50,265 nucleotides of DNA from Chlorokybus atmophyticus (Eukaryota > Streptophyta > Chlorokybophyceae > Chlorokybales > Chlorokybaceae), in contig RHPI01003762.1 in assembly GCA_009103225.1 (NCBI GenBank), forward strand, positions 8,665 through 58,929, read 5' to 3'. A program made the position numbers and the translations under genes. Positions 11,600-22,634 of the stretch are shown here, one piece after another. Under the pieces are notes generated by a model that saw nothing but the letters and a program-made list of their open reading frames with translations, had not been told where the DNA came from and ran no database searches. Within the stretch, counting starts at the first letter, position 1. Every line of letters starts with the position of its first letter.

Positions 11600-12720
11600 G
11601 CTTGCCAAGCAGACAGTCAACAACAACCCCAACAACCCTTCACTGTCGCGCGCTCAACTCGCCGGCAATGCCAGCCAAGCGACTGGGACACCACCGCCAC
11701 GAGGAGAAGAAGTCCACCTCCCCAACCACCAACCGTCAACACCCTTGCACGCCTCGCCGCCGCCACCGACGCCGTCACCAATGCCGCCAACGATACTTCA
11801 CACGCCGCGGCGTTGCGCAACAAACAAACGCACAACTCCATCGCCGCGCTATACACGAGCTTAGCACTTGCGCCGCGCAGTGCAGGGGGATTTCCGGTGC
11901 TTCCGAGTGCATGCTGTGCTGTGCAATGCAGAGTCGTCTGTGACAGTGTCCAGCCCCTATGCTGTGTGCTGTGTCGCACTGCTGCTGCTGGCCTGTTAGG
12001 GATGTTGAGTCTGGCTGTTGTTGATGTTGGTGGTGGTTGTGGTAGCACAGCCACACAGAGCGAGAGAGTCCGTTTGTTGCAATGCTGCTCGGCTTAGCTC
12101 AGCAGCAGTATGCTTTGCACTGCCGTAAGTAGCACACGAGGTCAAGGAGGAGGGATTAGGATACTGCATTGTGCCTGCGCCATGCAGGTAAATTCAGCTA
12201 CGACTGTACTACTGCAGCAAGCTGCCGTTCTTGCGTCATGCTGCAAATTGGCGTTGAGTGTTTTGTGCTTGGAAAATGTACGTTGCCGTGTGGGCTGTCA
12301 CGGACCATCTGCTCCGTGTGCCATTGTGTCAAATGTTTAGCAATGCACATGCATGCTAGCATCCCATGAATGCCTAATGGTGACAAGTCAACTCATCACC
12401 AAGCTTGAGCGATGTGCCGCTTGCCAGCCCGTAGCCTGTTTTGCCTCGAAAGAAACACATGCCATTTAGGAAAGGCGGCACATTGCGTGTGTCGCTGTCT
12501 TCTTGACCAAACCGCCTTGTTGGGATACTAGCTCTGCCGACAAGGCCAATAATTTTAGTACACAAGCTGACGCTGCATCCAATGGTGGAATAGAGGATGA
12601 CGCTCGCTCAAGTAGTGTAGTTCAAAGTTTGCTTGGATTCAGCTAGTGACTGGTGGGCTTTGGTTTTGCAGGCTTGCGCTCGCTGGTTAGTTCGGTGCTG
12701 ACGGTGTGGAGAGTAAAGCA
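11600..12720. other. Gene-poor stretch upstream of SEC61B
   Basis: This should contain the SEC61B promoter and 5' UTR (reading leftward). The first 300 bp are GC-rich with CCGCC/GCCGC runs and several overlapping open frames of biased composition. I could not support any of these as a gene. From about 12060 the composition returns to average and nothing recognisable is seen. Confidence 0.4.
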
Positions 12721-15546
12721 ATGCTAGCATGGCTGGTGTTCATGGTGCTGGTGGCTTTGACTTCATCAGTAGCAGCAGCTGGTGGAGCTGTCTTCACACC
12801 CTTCAACACTGACCCTTGGCCCAACCCCGCAACTGACTCATGCTTCACGAAGGTGACTGCTCTTTCTACGTTCTGTATATGTATATGTATCGTTTCGCGC
12901 GTATGCACAAGGACTGTCACTGCATTGATAGTGGCGCTAACATTTCCTGTGCACTGCGACAATTCCTGTTTATGTCTGCTGCTGTGATACAAACACATTG
13001 CCGCTTTGTTTTATCTCAAGCCACACAACAACATAAAAGTTTTCAAGTCTTGAGTACGGTGGTTGTTACCTCCTTTTGTGATCTGATATATGCTCTGTCT
13101 TTGAGCTCAACATAAGCCCGTGGCGAAGGTGCCGGCTACGACATCATGCACGCGCCAGCTCGCTCACTACGCTTTCCGTCCGGAAGGCTACAACCAGTAC
13201 GGCAACCCGCAAGTCAGCTACACTCTCTTTTACAACACAGGCAACTTGCAGTTTGAAACCCTGCCAGCCCGGCCCGTATTCACGAGTCGTCCTCCGCATC
13301 TATGCGCAATGTAAAGGGCCCCGCAACGAGGTTTTCTTGGTGTCTGAATTTAAAGTACTTGTGCTCCAGCGTTGAATGTTTGATCTTTGTTGTGCTGATT
13401 AACTGTCTAACTGCCGCACGTGTCTACGTGCTTGCCGCCCATCTACCTTTCAGCCCCTGGTTCACATTTCCAACACATTGCCAACCGGCGCTCAGCAACA
13501 TGTGTATATCTAGTGCAAGGCTGACATCAGCAAGGTGACGAACTGTTCTGCTCTCTCAGCTGCGTGTGCGTGCACAAGTTTGTATAGTGTGCGTGTGTGT
13601 ACGTGCATGCGTATGTAACTTGACACCGACGGGATGGATCACCGAATGTTGTGCAGTGCCCATCGGTGTTAAACGAAGCTGGCGAGCTGCATGTTGCTGC
13701 TCCCAGCAGGTAACACGCAGCTGTTGTCCGGATTTTGTGCACCTGATGACACCAACCACAGCTACAACTCTTTCATAAGCATCCCGGCGGGAGGTTTACA
13801 GCCTTTTAAATGAGTCGCAACATGACCGTCTACGCGAAATACCATGCAATTGATGTGCCCGCTGCCGACACCAATTTCCCTATCTTGGCCTGGCAACAGA
13901 GCCCGCAGCCATGGTTCAAGATCAACCAGTTTTTCGTGGCTCGCCTCCTGTTGTAAGCGTGAGTGTGACACTACCACAAAGTAACTGGCAGTGTCACACT
14001 CACGCTTCCCCCAAACATCGTCAATATACACGCTGAGGTGTGATCTCTACTGTGTCAAGTCACTTAATGCTATGATTTAATGACGTAGGTGTTTGCGCTT
14101 GGCGCTCACTTTCGGCAGCGTCAGATGTTTATCCATATTGTTGAGCGGGTTGCTGGCGTCGTTTATGCGGTGGCTATATGAATCTTTAATAAGGGGTCGG
14201 TTTCCCCACATCGGTTGCCAAATGCTGAGCTCATAGTTGTTAGCTATACAAGTTAAGTAGTATTTGGTGCACAGAGCCGCGTGTGTCCCTGCATCTGCTG
14301 ACAAACTCAGTACATTGCATACGCAGCGGACATCACGCTTTGGGTTGGGGTACTCACAAACACAAGCCGTCACACCTTTACTTAGCAGTCAGATGATAAG
14401 GAGAGTTTGAGGTTGTGTAAGTGACAACACACCAGATGCTCTGCGTGACAAAGGCACGCACACACGAGTGCACACCCACGCATGCATGCATACGCACACA
14501 GCTCTTGCCAGGTTCAGGCAAGAGATGTGCAGCACTGGTCGGGTGCAAACCTGCACCTTTGGCTAGATAAAGTTTCTGCGCGCACAAAAGGCAGGCTACT
14601 GTTGGCCCATTCCCCCAAGAATGGTTTTAGCTTGGCCTTTGGCCATTATGGCGAAGCCACAACATGCAACAAGCCTAAGGGAACAATCCAGGTACAGCGT
14701 TGGAATTGGGTATATGTTGCTTACTCACCTTGTAACGACCCGCTGATAGTAATTGTGGTTGTGGTGCTTGTGTGGATAGACTTGTGCAGGCCTTATCACC
14801 ACGACAGTTACAAACGATGCAAAGTTTACCTCTGTTACACCTAGTGAAGGCGGACCCTCGAATACCGTTGTCTTGCAATGCAATTGTCAGCGACATGTAG
14901 ACTAGAACCAAAAATGTTTACAACAATTATTTGCTTGCATGCACAGACTGTGGACTCTCTATGCAATAATGGTCAACATTAACAAAGCTACCCAAACCTT
15001 AGCAAAACACAACGTACACTGACGCTCTGGCATCCCACAACCAGAAGGCTTCTCTAGACTATTGCGACGGTACTTTTTGCATGTGAGGTCGACAGAGAGC
15101 GTGAACGCTTTATACTACATCAGAGTAAACACCTTTGCGGGCGTAACCAAGTCCTACCAAAGGTTGTTTAATCTTTTCACCAACTTTTCGCTTGATTGCA
15201 ATAACACTCTCAACAGTACTAACACCCTTTGCTTCATCGATAACAACGGCTTCGTCTTCAACGAGGACGTGTGCTTGCATCCAACAAAACAACATCAAGG
15301 CTGGTGTTATAAGCTATACTACTACTTAGCTTGCGACAATCTTGTGAATGTGGTAGCACATTTCAGCAATGTGCCCTCAAAAAGCATACACATATGCTTT
15401 GTCATAGTGCGGAGCTCACGCTAGCCAATGATAACAACGACAAGACGTCTTTTCGTGGCGCACAATCTCTTAGCAAGCAATTTTTAACAAGTGGGACATC
15501 AGAGTTTGCTTGTTGGGGTCAGAACTGTGCGGCAACTAAAGGGTGA
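12721..15546 (+). pseudogene. Probable decayed gene for a secreted LamG/ConA-like protein
   Basis: Several protein-like segments lie in order on the plus strand but do not join in one frame. 12721-12852 encodes a classic signal peptide (MLAWLVFMVLVALTSS then AAAGG) ending at a GT donor. 13115-13315 reads as a Tyr/Asn-rich segment (HYAFRPEGYNQYG). The frame +1 of its 3' end is also protein-like (VVLRIYAQCKGPRNE). 13690-13812 ends in SFISIPAGGLQPFK and a stop. 13809-13952 continues in another frame (NMTVYAKYHAIDVP). 14516-14692 gives VQARDVQHWSGANLHLWL and then WNWVYVAYS. 15077-15423 and about 15402-15546 are two further segments in different frames, with N-glycosylation sequons. The pattern IPAGG, NMTVYAKY and W-x-YVAYS resembles laminin-G-like jellyroll strands. 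At least three frame breaks suggest a pseudogene, though assembly errors or unrecognised introns could mimic this. Confidence 0.4.
13955..14007. repeat. 18-bp perfect inverted repeat
   Basis: Arm 13955-13972 (AAGCGTGAGTGTGACACT) pairs perfectly with 13990-14007 around a 17-nt loop. It starts directly at a possible splice donor (GT at 13953-13954) of the decayed gene, so an RNA fold would sequester that donor. Confidence 0.75.
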
Positions 15547-16667
15547 AACCGCTACTGATGCTGCAGAGGTTCCATGCTAATGCTGCTCGTGATATGCGTA
15601 GGAGCCTCCCCGTTATTGGCTGACGTACCTTTAGAGTGATTGTCATATGAATCGCATAATGCGATATACTTGTGTTGTAAACCAGCAGCTGCTGTGACAG
15701 GCTTTTTTGCCCCATGACGGGGATCTTTTTTCGTATGGATTGATGTTGTTCGAGATTGCTGATGCTAGTCTTGCATAAAAAAGAGATTCAGCAAGTTCGC
15801 TGCCATTAACGAGATGTTACATGTGGCACCGTGCTACACGTGCGCATGCATCTGCACACCCAAAGTAAGCTAGTAAACAAGCAGTAAACTATATGCAACT
15901 ATTATACATAGGGCTAGCTGGAGGGCTTAATGCAAAGTAAGTGCCCGCTGCGGCATGGGGCTATGCATACTCCATATTATATTCAATGCATCCTTATCTA
16001 ATCACACGCCAGCACAGAAGCGTAGTGTGCTTTACTCGCTGTGTCGGTCGGTGTACCTAATTAGTAAGCATCAGCTTATTCACATCTGCATGGTGAGCTC
16101 TAAAGTTTGTGATCAATCAATGCCTCGTCAAGCGCACCATTACTTGTTCATATACAAACACACTGTCACGCATTGTCTACATGTTCACGCATTTGTCCTT
16201 TGCAACCGAATCGAAAACCATGAAACCATGAAGACACAAACTGCATGCAATAGCCTCAACATTACAAGTTGTTGCTTGCCGTAACATGTGTAGCGTTATA
16301 AAGTCTCGATGCAAGTGCGCTTTTATAGGTTATAAAGCCTCAACGCCGTAAGTAAATTACCCATGTACATGTTTAAGCATAATGTATAAATACTTGGAGG
16401 CCATGTAAGATAGGGAGAAGTAACGTGTACAAACAAATCCTTCATTATGCGCAAGCGCTCAATTTTCACATTGGTGGCTCCACAATGTTGTATGATGTTA
16501 AGCAAACATAATTAAAATATTTGGCTGACTCCAGGCAAAACATATAATATGTAAGGGTGGTTGCGACAATCAATCGCTCTTCTACATGCATTGAACTCGC
16601 ATACATGCTAAGCATGGGCTACTACCATATCATAAATAATTGTGGGTTTATTAGCGACCAATTGATG

Positions 16668-16704
16668 TTCAACCCTAACTTGAGTAACTCAAGTTAGGGT
16701 TGAA
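16668..16704. repeat. 18-bp palindrome containing telomere-like CCCTAA/TTAGGG
   Basis: Arm 16668-16685 and arm 16687-16704 are perfect reverse complements around a single central base. Each arm carries AACCCTAAC or its complement. This could be a head-to-head telomere-like insertion, a foldback element or coincidence. Confidence 0.7.
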
Positions 16705-17538
16705 AAGCAATTTTGCCACTAACGTATCAGCTAAGCTTGAGTTAGCTGAGCTTATACATCGGTTGTTTTGTAACATCACAGTAGCTTTATATTTTGGGTT
16801 ACACATTTTGTGGCAAAGTGTTCATTGAAGAAGGTTTGTTGCGACAACATCCGAAAACGTAATATTATCATGTTATTATCGTTGAGCACATGACATAATG
16901 TGTGCAAGCCCCTTTATATTTATATACTCGCGAGTACAAAGCGACTTGCGACGCATTTCAAGAACATAAACGCATTAGTCTCGCATAAAAAAATGCATGA
17001 TCATTGCATGCCATACAAGCACACGTACATAGCATGTACAACATTGAATCAAGAGATGCATGTGCCGAGTCGACATCTTGTTTAATACAAAAGGACTCCA
17101 TCTAGTATATAAGCTTCAAATAATGTGCTTTACATATGACACATTTGCATGGTATGTAATATAACTTGTATATGGCTATACAATGCGGTATATATAAATT
17201 CTGAACGTCTATACCACACTATATGGCACTATCTACGTTACATTTTATACCACATCAGACAAACTCGCCACATTGAAATTTTAATCTAAATACTTGCTTT
17301 CGTGTGAATTTATGATGATGCATATGACGAGTTTGAGCACGAAAGGTGCTATAACATGCACTTTAAAACACGACACACGTCTTGAGTATGAATCACTAAG
17401 GCTACGCATGTACGTTTGTATTAAGAAACTGCGTGTCTGCATTGGCATATCAATTACTCATGATTGATCATTTAGACGTCAACATGCTTTACAAAACTAG
17501 TTGAATATCACATATACAGCTCGTGACAGGTCGCAAGC

Positions 17539-17751
17539 ATGTCTCCCATGCTTTTCATGATGTATTTGCTTGAAATTGCGAGTCCTTTGATTGAGCTTGA
17601 TTATAACATGAAGAGATTTACGCATGATGAGATCTTTGCAAATATTAATGTACCTTTTCTGGTGCTACGAAATTCCTTGTGGTCTCAATTTATGATTGAT
17701 ATAATGCAATACCTTATGTACCACCGGCCTCAAGTTAAAACATATGAGTGA
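17539..17751 (+). other. 70-codon ORF, possible hAT-type transposase scrap
   Basis: The 70-residue frame begins with ATG and includes NINVPFLVLRNSLWSQF and MIDIMQYL. This recalls the 'PF-x-V-x-(N/S)-x-x-(F/W)' block near the start of hAT and DUF659 transposases. The ORF is AT-rich, isolated and has no partner exon. It may be a transposon fragment or chance; a profile search would decide. Confidence 0.22.
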
Positions 17752-18492
17752 TTAAACTAATTTATTCCGTTGATGACTAGAGCGCATGTCGTGCCACACC
17801 AGTGGTAAATTTCCACTTACATATGTCTACTGCACTGTCGTTGGTATGGCATTGTCTAGTAACACTGCGTCTTCTTTGCATGCACATAGCCTGATCAGCT
17901 CACAACTCTAAAAATTTTAATAAATTGACATGTACATCTAAACAACGGTTATGACTATTGATATATATATATATATATGTTATACCATATATATATATTT
18001 GTAGCACTAACCACACAACATGCTTGTGTGCATGAATGCAAATTGTTCTGCCTAATACATTCTTTGTTAGCTTCTTGCAAAAGTACAGTGTATCAGGTGC
18101 TTGCAAGCGATAATCATGTGGTATAATGAGTCATGATTTATGGTATGTTGCTCAGCCTTTCTTGTCCAGGATCCTGACTCATGCGAGATAAGGTGCCGAT
18201 CCAGATCGACGACGAAGTTGTCCAACCAACAAACTGCTTTCCGCCGCGCTTTTTGCCTTAGCCGCTGGAGGCGTCCTTTTGTGCCTTGGCAGCCATTCAC
18301 TCCATATGCCTTGGGCAAAAATTCGTTAACTTTGCCTTAGGCTGCGCAGTAAGCTTGTGTGCGCTGAGCTTGCTACTTGGGCTTCAGCAGCAGGCCGCCG
18401 CCGTCGTCTTGGGGGGTGTCGCCGTCGTCGTCGTCGGGGCTGTGGGAGGGGCCTGGCACCTTCAGGGAGGTGCTAGTCGACCAGCTGTATGT

Positions 18493-21400
18493 ATGGAAGG
18501 CGGCGGCGGAGCAGGAGGAGCTGTGGAAGAGGAGGGGGCTGCTGCTAGGAGCCGCACCTACAAGAGGCTGTCTGTTGCACAGAGCAAGCTGGAGGAGCTG
18601 GAGGCGGCGCTAGCCAACGGCGGTGGAGGCGGCGACAACGTTATCAGCAACGGGGAGACTTTCGACTCCGACCAGGAGGACGACAAGCCGCTCGCTCAGC
18701 GCCTCCCCAGCGCCAAAGCAGAAGCACCTGCTGCTGAGCATGGGAAGCTACAGGTAGCTGACTCCAAGGGTGGCAGCGACAAGGAGCAGGTGAAGGAGGG
18801 GGAGGAGGAGGAGAATGCAAAGGAGGAGAAGCACGAGGAGGAGGATGTGGTTGAGGAGACCCAGCCGGACGAGAATGATGAAAGCAATGGGCAGCAGCAG
18901 TCTGCTCCGTCTTCAGCCGCTGAGAACGGTAGTGATCAGCTTAAGCATGCACCAAGTAAGTTTAGCAGCAGGCTTGATTGTGGCGCTGTATTTGCAGATT
19001 AATTCCTGATTAGGAGCATTGTGACTCATGTCTCTCTCATGCTGCAATGCAGCAGCAGTGAATTAACTCACCATTGAGTTAGCTCTGTGTTTTAGATATG
19101 CTAATTAGGCAGCAGAGTTGCAGCTGCAGCGTCTGTTTGCTGTCCGTCAGTCCAGGCATTGAATCTCATATCAGCTTCACGCAGTACGACTCGACAGTGC
19201 TATGCGTTTCATTGTGCTTGGCAATAGACGAACAGCGTAGCTGTCCAAGCAATGGTCAACACTAGCAAGCTGCATTACATCGATCAACCAAGCCTGATGC
19301 TTGTGCTATGTTATGGTACTTGAGCCGTGTAATACATTGTAATTATGATTATTTTACTTGTCGTGCTTGCAGCCAAGTATGATGCTGGGGGTGAGGTGAA
19401 GAAGGAGACAAAGGTTGAAGAAACCAAAGTCAAGCTGCAGCCAGCCCCACACTCCTCAGACTCGGAAGATGATGTGCCTTTGTCAAAGCGACAAGTAAAA
19501 GCCGAAGTGAAGAGCAGCAAAGCAGCTCCCAGCAGCAAAGCTGCCAAGCCTGAGGCGAACGGGAGTGCTCGAAAAGCACCCCCCTACAAGCGAAAGACTA
19601 TTGTGTCGGAGTCTGAGGAGTCTGAGGATGAGTCCCATGAGGCGGATGACGAGTCCGAGGACGATGTGCCTCTCGCAAAGCGTGCCAACACTGCTGCTCC
19701 CAAGCCCTCAAAACCTGAGTCTCATGGCTCAATTGCACAGAAACGCATTGCAGAGAAGCTGGCTGATAAGAGGAAGCCCGAGAAGCCTCCTGCAAAGAAG
19801 GTACAAGCAGTTAGCCTCGCTTTGCACACGCACACGCATGCATACATTCACGCGGTCACTTGTGCTTGTGTGCTAATCATATGTATCTCCTGAAGGCGAA
19901 GCAAGTCGTGAAGCGCTCAAGGGACAAGGAGGAAGAGAAGCCGCGCAAAAGGAAGAGAAGAAACGAAAGTAGCGACACTGAACCCGTCTCGGGAAAGGGC
20001 GAGAAGAAGTGGACCACTCTTGAGCACAATGGCGTGCTGTTTCCGCCACCCTACACGCCCCATGGCATCAAGATGCTGTACAAAGGCCAGCCTGTGGACT
20101 TGGCACCAGAGCAAGAAGAGGTGGGTTGAGTGGTAGGTTGAGTGGCAATATGAAATTGAGTGGTACAGACGTTCTTATGTGATTGCTTCGTGAGTGTCAC
20201 CTGTGCTTGTGCTTTGCAGATGGCCACCTTCTTTGCGGTCATGAAGGATACCGACTACATGAACAAGCCCACATTTATCAAGAACTTCTGGCACGACTTC
20301 AAAAAGTTACTTGGTCCCAAGCATGTCATCCAGGACTTGAACGACTGCGATTTCACGCCGATATACGATTGGCACCTCAAAGAGAAGGAGCGGAAGAAAA
20401 ACATGACCACCGAGGTAAGAAAGCTTTTTAACAAGCTTGTGATGCGGTCGTGTGTTGGGCTGCCTTGACTGGGCTTATGAAATCTGGCAGGAGAAGAAAA
20501 GGATCAAAGAGGAAAAGCTCAAAGCTGAAGAGAAGTACATGTTTGCTTTGGTGGACGGACATAAAGAAAAGGTGCCGCGCAGTTCTTTTCTGTTCTACTT
20601 GCTTGGTTATTATACTGTGCTTCTCTGATTGCTTGCGTCCACCTCATACTGCACAGACTGCCTGACAAATGTTGTGACCACGCTCTACATCACTCTAACT
20701 ACGCTGTACGTTGCAGCTTGGCAACTTTAGAGTAGAACCACCAGGGTTGTTCCGAGGCCGTGGAGAGCACCCTAAGGTTTGACATGCATCACTGTGTGTG
20801 CGCGCATGTGGGGAACCTGCATGGGCTTGCGTATGCTTGTGCGTGCGTGCACACACAGGCGCATTTGTGCGTGTGCGAGTACATGCGCCTGCATAGTGCT
20901 TCACTTAGACTGATGGTAGTCGCACATCATTGTCGATTCATAGTAGTCAATGAGACCTTATTCATCCAACACATGCACTTCACGTATGCAGATGGGCAAG
21001 TATAAGCGACGAGTGTATCCAGAGGAGATTACGTTGAACATGGGTCCAGGTGCTCCGGTGCCGCCTTGTCCAATGGAAGGCCACAAGTGCGTACAACTGC
21101 ATTGCATAGCTGTGACTGTTCAGTGTTGCTAACGTGCATCTCACCGAAACAGCTGGAAGAGTGTGCGACACGACAACACGGTCACCTGGCTGGCCTACTG
21201 GAAAGATCCCGTCAATCCCAAGGAAGTGAAGTATGTTTGGTTGGCAGCGAGCAGTGCTCTCAAAGGCCAAAGTGACAAGGACAAGTATGAGAAGGCGCGG
21301 AAATTGAAGGTAAAGCCTCTTCTTAGTGTTCAGCAACGCTGTATGCGGGTATGTTATGTGTCATCAACTGGCCTCGTAACAAACGGACTTGTTGGTTACA

Positions 21401-22634
21401 GGACTACATTCATGATATTCGGAGGACGTACGAGAAGAACTTTGGCAGCAAGGATGCCACACAGCGGCAGATTGCTGTTGCAACCTACTTGATAGATAAG
21501 CTGGCACTTCGTGCTGGCAATGAGAAGGTAGGTTTGAACGTGTGACTTCGCACTTTGGACCAACGCAATGGAGGACTTCATGTGATATATGGCTGTTCAG
21601 GATGATGATGAGGCCGACACAGTGGGCTGTTGCTCATTGAGAGTAGAGAATGTCAAGCTAGTACCCCCAAGCTCGATCGAGGTGGGTTGCTGCTTCAGCT
21701 TTATCGTTGCACGCAGGATTGGTTGCTGTTTTGTGCAAGTGTGGTCACCCCTTGTACTTGCAGCTGGACTTCCTTGGTAAAGACTCAATGCGGTACTTCA
21801 ACACGGTTGTTGTGGATGATCGAGTGTACAAAGCCATCGGTGACTTCATCAAAGGTATTGCAGTCTGTGAAGTATGCGATGCTTGGCTTCGTGTTCACAT
21901 TGCCTCATATATGTTGGTTGCAGGGAAGAAGAAAGACGAGGACTTGTTTGACAAACTGGACACCACAAGGCTGAACCTGCATCTCAAAGGCATCATGCCA
22001 GGGCTGACAGCAAAAGTGTTTCGCACGTACAACGCGTCCATCACGCTAGACGAGCAGCTTCTCACCACAGATGCGCCGACACTAAACGAGAAGGTTGCTG
22101 CGTATCAGCGAGCTAATAAGGAGGTGGCCATACTCTGCAACCATCAGCGGTCTGCCCCAAAAGCACACGGAGCACAGATGGAGAAACTCCAAGACAAGCT
22201 CAAGGAACTGAACGAGCTGCGCAAGGAGCTTGAGACCGAGCTGAAAGCCGCAAGGAAGGGCAACGCCAAGGGCAAGGCGAACCCGGACAGCTTGAACACT
22301 AAGATTAAGAAGCTGGACGAGAGGATACAGAAGATGTCGGTCGACATGCGCGTCAAGGAGGAGATGAAGACCGTCGCGCTCGGTACTTCAAAGATCAACT
22401 ACATGGACCCACGCATCACAGTTGCATGGTGCAAACGGCACGAAGTTCCAATTGAGAAGGTGAAACTTGATTTCATGCAGGCTGATAGGGTCTTGGTACA
22501 AGGGTTTTCCCCAAGCCAATTGGCTCTTTGGCATCTGAGCTTACAGGTTACTCTGGTGATTGCAGGTTTTTAACAAGAGCTTGTTGGCCAAGTTCACCTG
22601 GGCCATGGATGTTGAACCGGAGTATCGATTCTAG
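18493..22634 (+). CDS. TOP1: DNA topoisomerase I (type IB), nuclear
   Basis: This enzyme relaxes supercoils through a transient 3'-phosphotyrosyl nick. Exons: 18493-18955, 19373-19800, 19896-20120, 20220-20414, 20491-20571, 20717-20776, 20992-21086, 21153-21309, 21402-21527, 21601-21681, 21764-21854, 21924-22459, 22566-22634; 868 residues, all phases close. The N-terminal 330 residues are acidic and Ser/Lys-rich with repeated DDxPL-x-(K/Q)R blocks and a basic nuclear signal PRKRKRR (313-319). The core starts near [16 protein letters not shown] (336). By comparison with the human enzyme the catalytic set is complete: Arg605 (LALRAGNEK), Lys643 (FLGKDS), Arg701 (KVFRTY), His741 (LCNHQR) and Tyr827 (SKINYMDPR, codon 22400-22402). 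A linker coiled coil precedes the Tyr domain. The start ATG is the first in the exon 1 frame but upstream coding exons cannot be excluded. Confidence 0.95.

Larger units (their letters stand above)
15547..18492. other. AT-rich gene-poor stretch
   Basis: About 2.9 kb with no supported complete gene. It becomes clearly AT-rich between roughly 16300 and 18100 and contains an alternating TA tract near 17959-17998. The palindrome at 16668-16704 and a possible transposase scrap at 17539-17751 are listed separately. From about 18370 the sequence turns GC-rich and probably forms the TOP1 promoter and 5' leader. Confidence 0.45.
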
